Origin: an aff. Roholtiella sp. LEGE 12411
GTDB taxonomy: Bacteria > Cyanobacteriota > Cyanobacteriia > Cyanobacteriales > Nostocaceae
DNA: 64,000 nucleotides
Assembly: GCF_015206995.1 (NCBI RefSeq)
Contig: NZ_JADEXR010000001.1
Span: 62,001-126,000 of the forward strand
Direction: 5' to 3'
Part shown: positions 63,669-64,000 of the stretch, in pieces
How the letters are laid out: every line of letters begins with the position of its first letter
Position numbering within the stretch: position 1 is the first letter of the stretch
Made by a program: the position numbers and the translations under genes
Notes under the pieces: model-generated
Database searches by the model: none
What the model saw: the letters and a program-made list of their open reading frames with translations, nothing else
What the model was told of the DNA's origin: nothing

Positions 63669-63803
63669 CAATACCTGATAAAGAGTGTGGTTTTTACTGT
63701 GAATGCTGCGATAATGCATCAAGCAAGTTACATCTTCTACTGTTCCAATAATGGTGTTTGGTTAGCAGATAATGTACCAATTGAATATCTACAAATGATT
63801 TGA
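63669..63803 (+). pseudogene. C-terminal remnant of an RNA 2'-phosphotransferase (KptA/Tpt1)
   Basis: The frame reads KSVVFTVNAAIMHQASYIFY then CSNNGVWLADNVPIEYLQMI and stops. This is the KptA end: P-V-V-L-x-V-D-A-x-x-M-H-x-x-G-x-x-F-Y-x-S-x-N-G-V-W-L-T-x-x-V-P-x-E-Y-L. An upstream TAG and no N-terminal half (the R-H-x-x-G NAD site) show that it is broken. Confidence 0.65.
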
Positions 63804-63897
63804 GCGTTAAGAGGTTTTTAATAGCTATCTCTTACGGTAGAAGGAAAACAGTATTTTAATTAATAGGCTAGACGTAAAGTCTTTGTAGATTAAATTT

Positions 63898-64000
63898 ATG
63901 AACATTATCGCTTGGATAATTCTGGGCCTGATTGCTGGAGCAATAGCTAAAGCAATTTATCCTGGTCGTCAGGGAGGTGGAATTCTTACAACCATGATTT
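63898..64000 (+). CDS. GlsB/YeaQ/YmgE family small membrane protein, partial
   Basis: The visible 34 residues, MNIIAWIILGLIAGAIAKAI and YPGRQGGGILTTMI, match the start of the GlsB/YeaQ/YmgE (transglycosylase-associated) family: two or three helices, with the P-G-x-x-x-G-G-x-x-x-T-x loop. Family proteins are stress-induced envelope proteins of unknown action. It runs out of the window. Confidence 0.8.
   Translation, partial: MNIIAWIILGLIAGAIAKAIYPGRQGGGILTTMI

Noticed and set aside
1-64000. CRISPR arrays, tRNA or rRNA genes, toxin-antitoxin pairs, complete IS elements, prophage
   Set aside because: Looked for on both strands; only tandem heptamers, MITEs and IS630 fragments were found, none with spacer structure, cloverleaf or full transposase.

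Overview
The window reads as chromosome of a filamentous, heterocyst-type cyanobacterium (Nostoc/Anabaena group). The reasons are the many HIP1 octamers (GCGATCGC) throughout, arrays of short tandem heptamers (CCTTGAC/GGGTCAA, CCCAATG), small dispersed repeats, MITE-like elements with Nostoc-style ends (AGAGGTTGTTTGAAAAGT; AGGACTTACGCAA), and cyanobacterial-type housekeeping genes. Species cannot be fixed from sequence alone. No tRNA, rRNA or CRISPR array was seen.

Layout. 1-3.8 kb: the tail of a TrkA-C (RCK) protein, a DUF3445 haem N-demethylase-like gene, a bacterial MMADHC-like gene, then about 1.3 kb of decayed DNA holding a lasso-peptide B2 fragment and a transposase fragment. 3.8-15.7 kb: the most notable region, a same-strand biosynthetic cluster with no regulator of its own. 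It has an AhpD/CMD-like protein, an MFS exporter, a GST, a stand-alone adenylating enzyme, a PLP decarboxylase, an acyl carrier protein, a one-module NRPS (Cy-A-T-TE, A domain predicted for cysteine), an unknown secreted protein and an AurF-like diiron oxygenase. My model is that an amino diacid is loaded on the carrier protein, decarboxylated while tethered, joined to cysteine and cyclised to a thiazoline acid, then tailored and exported. A block of about 60 bp is shared upstream of the first gene and upstream of the secreted-protein gene.

15.7-25.5 kb: accessory DNA with nested MITEs, a protein made of two nearly identical ABM domains, an unknown membrane-anchored protein, a vanadium-haloperoxidase/PAP2-type enzyme with an RTX tail, three tandem secreted DUF1566 paralogues, a MAPEG protein and a flavin-binding PNPOx-fold protein. 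25.5-33.3 kb: a hybrid histidine kinase, moaE, a repeat-rich gap, clpS with a DUF2103 gene, and a secreted FAD oxidoreductase. 33.3-38.9 kb: an IS630 remnant, penicillin-binding protein 2 preceded by a broken copy of its own N-terminus, a Uma2-family gene with an expanding 21-bp repeat, a VanY-type carboxypeptidase, and an AEC transporter split by an in-frame stop inside a small dispersed repeat.

39-64 kb: mostly ordinary chromosome: two acyltransferase-3 genes each followed by the same palindromic element, a phosphoribosyltransferase, a GPH symporter, two SDRs, rplU-rpmA, a VOC protein, a ZIP transporter, an M20 peptidase, bioD with a Ser/Thr kinase, prs, an HD hydrolase, typA, a TPR-like secreted protein, an AAA ATPase, a threonine dehydratase carrying a small-repeat insertion, an aromatic amino-acid permease, and fragments of a TMEM175-type channel and of KptA. 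The window ends inside a GlsB/YeaQ/YmgE-type gene.
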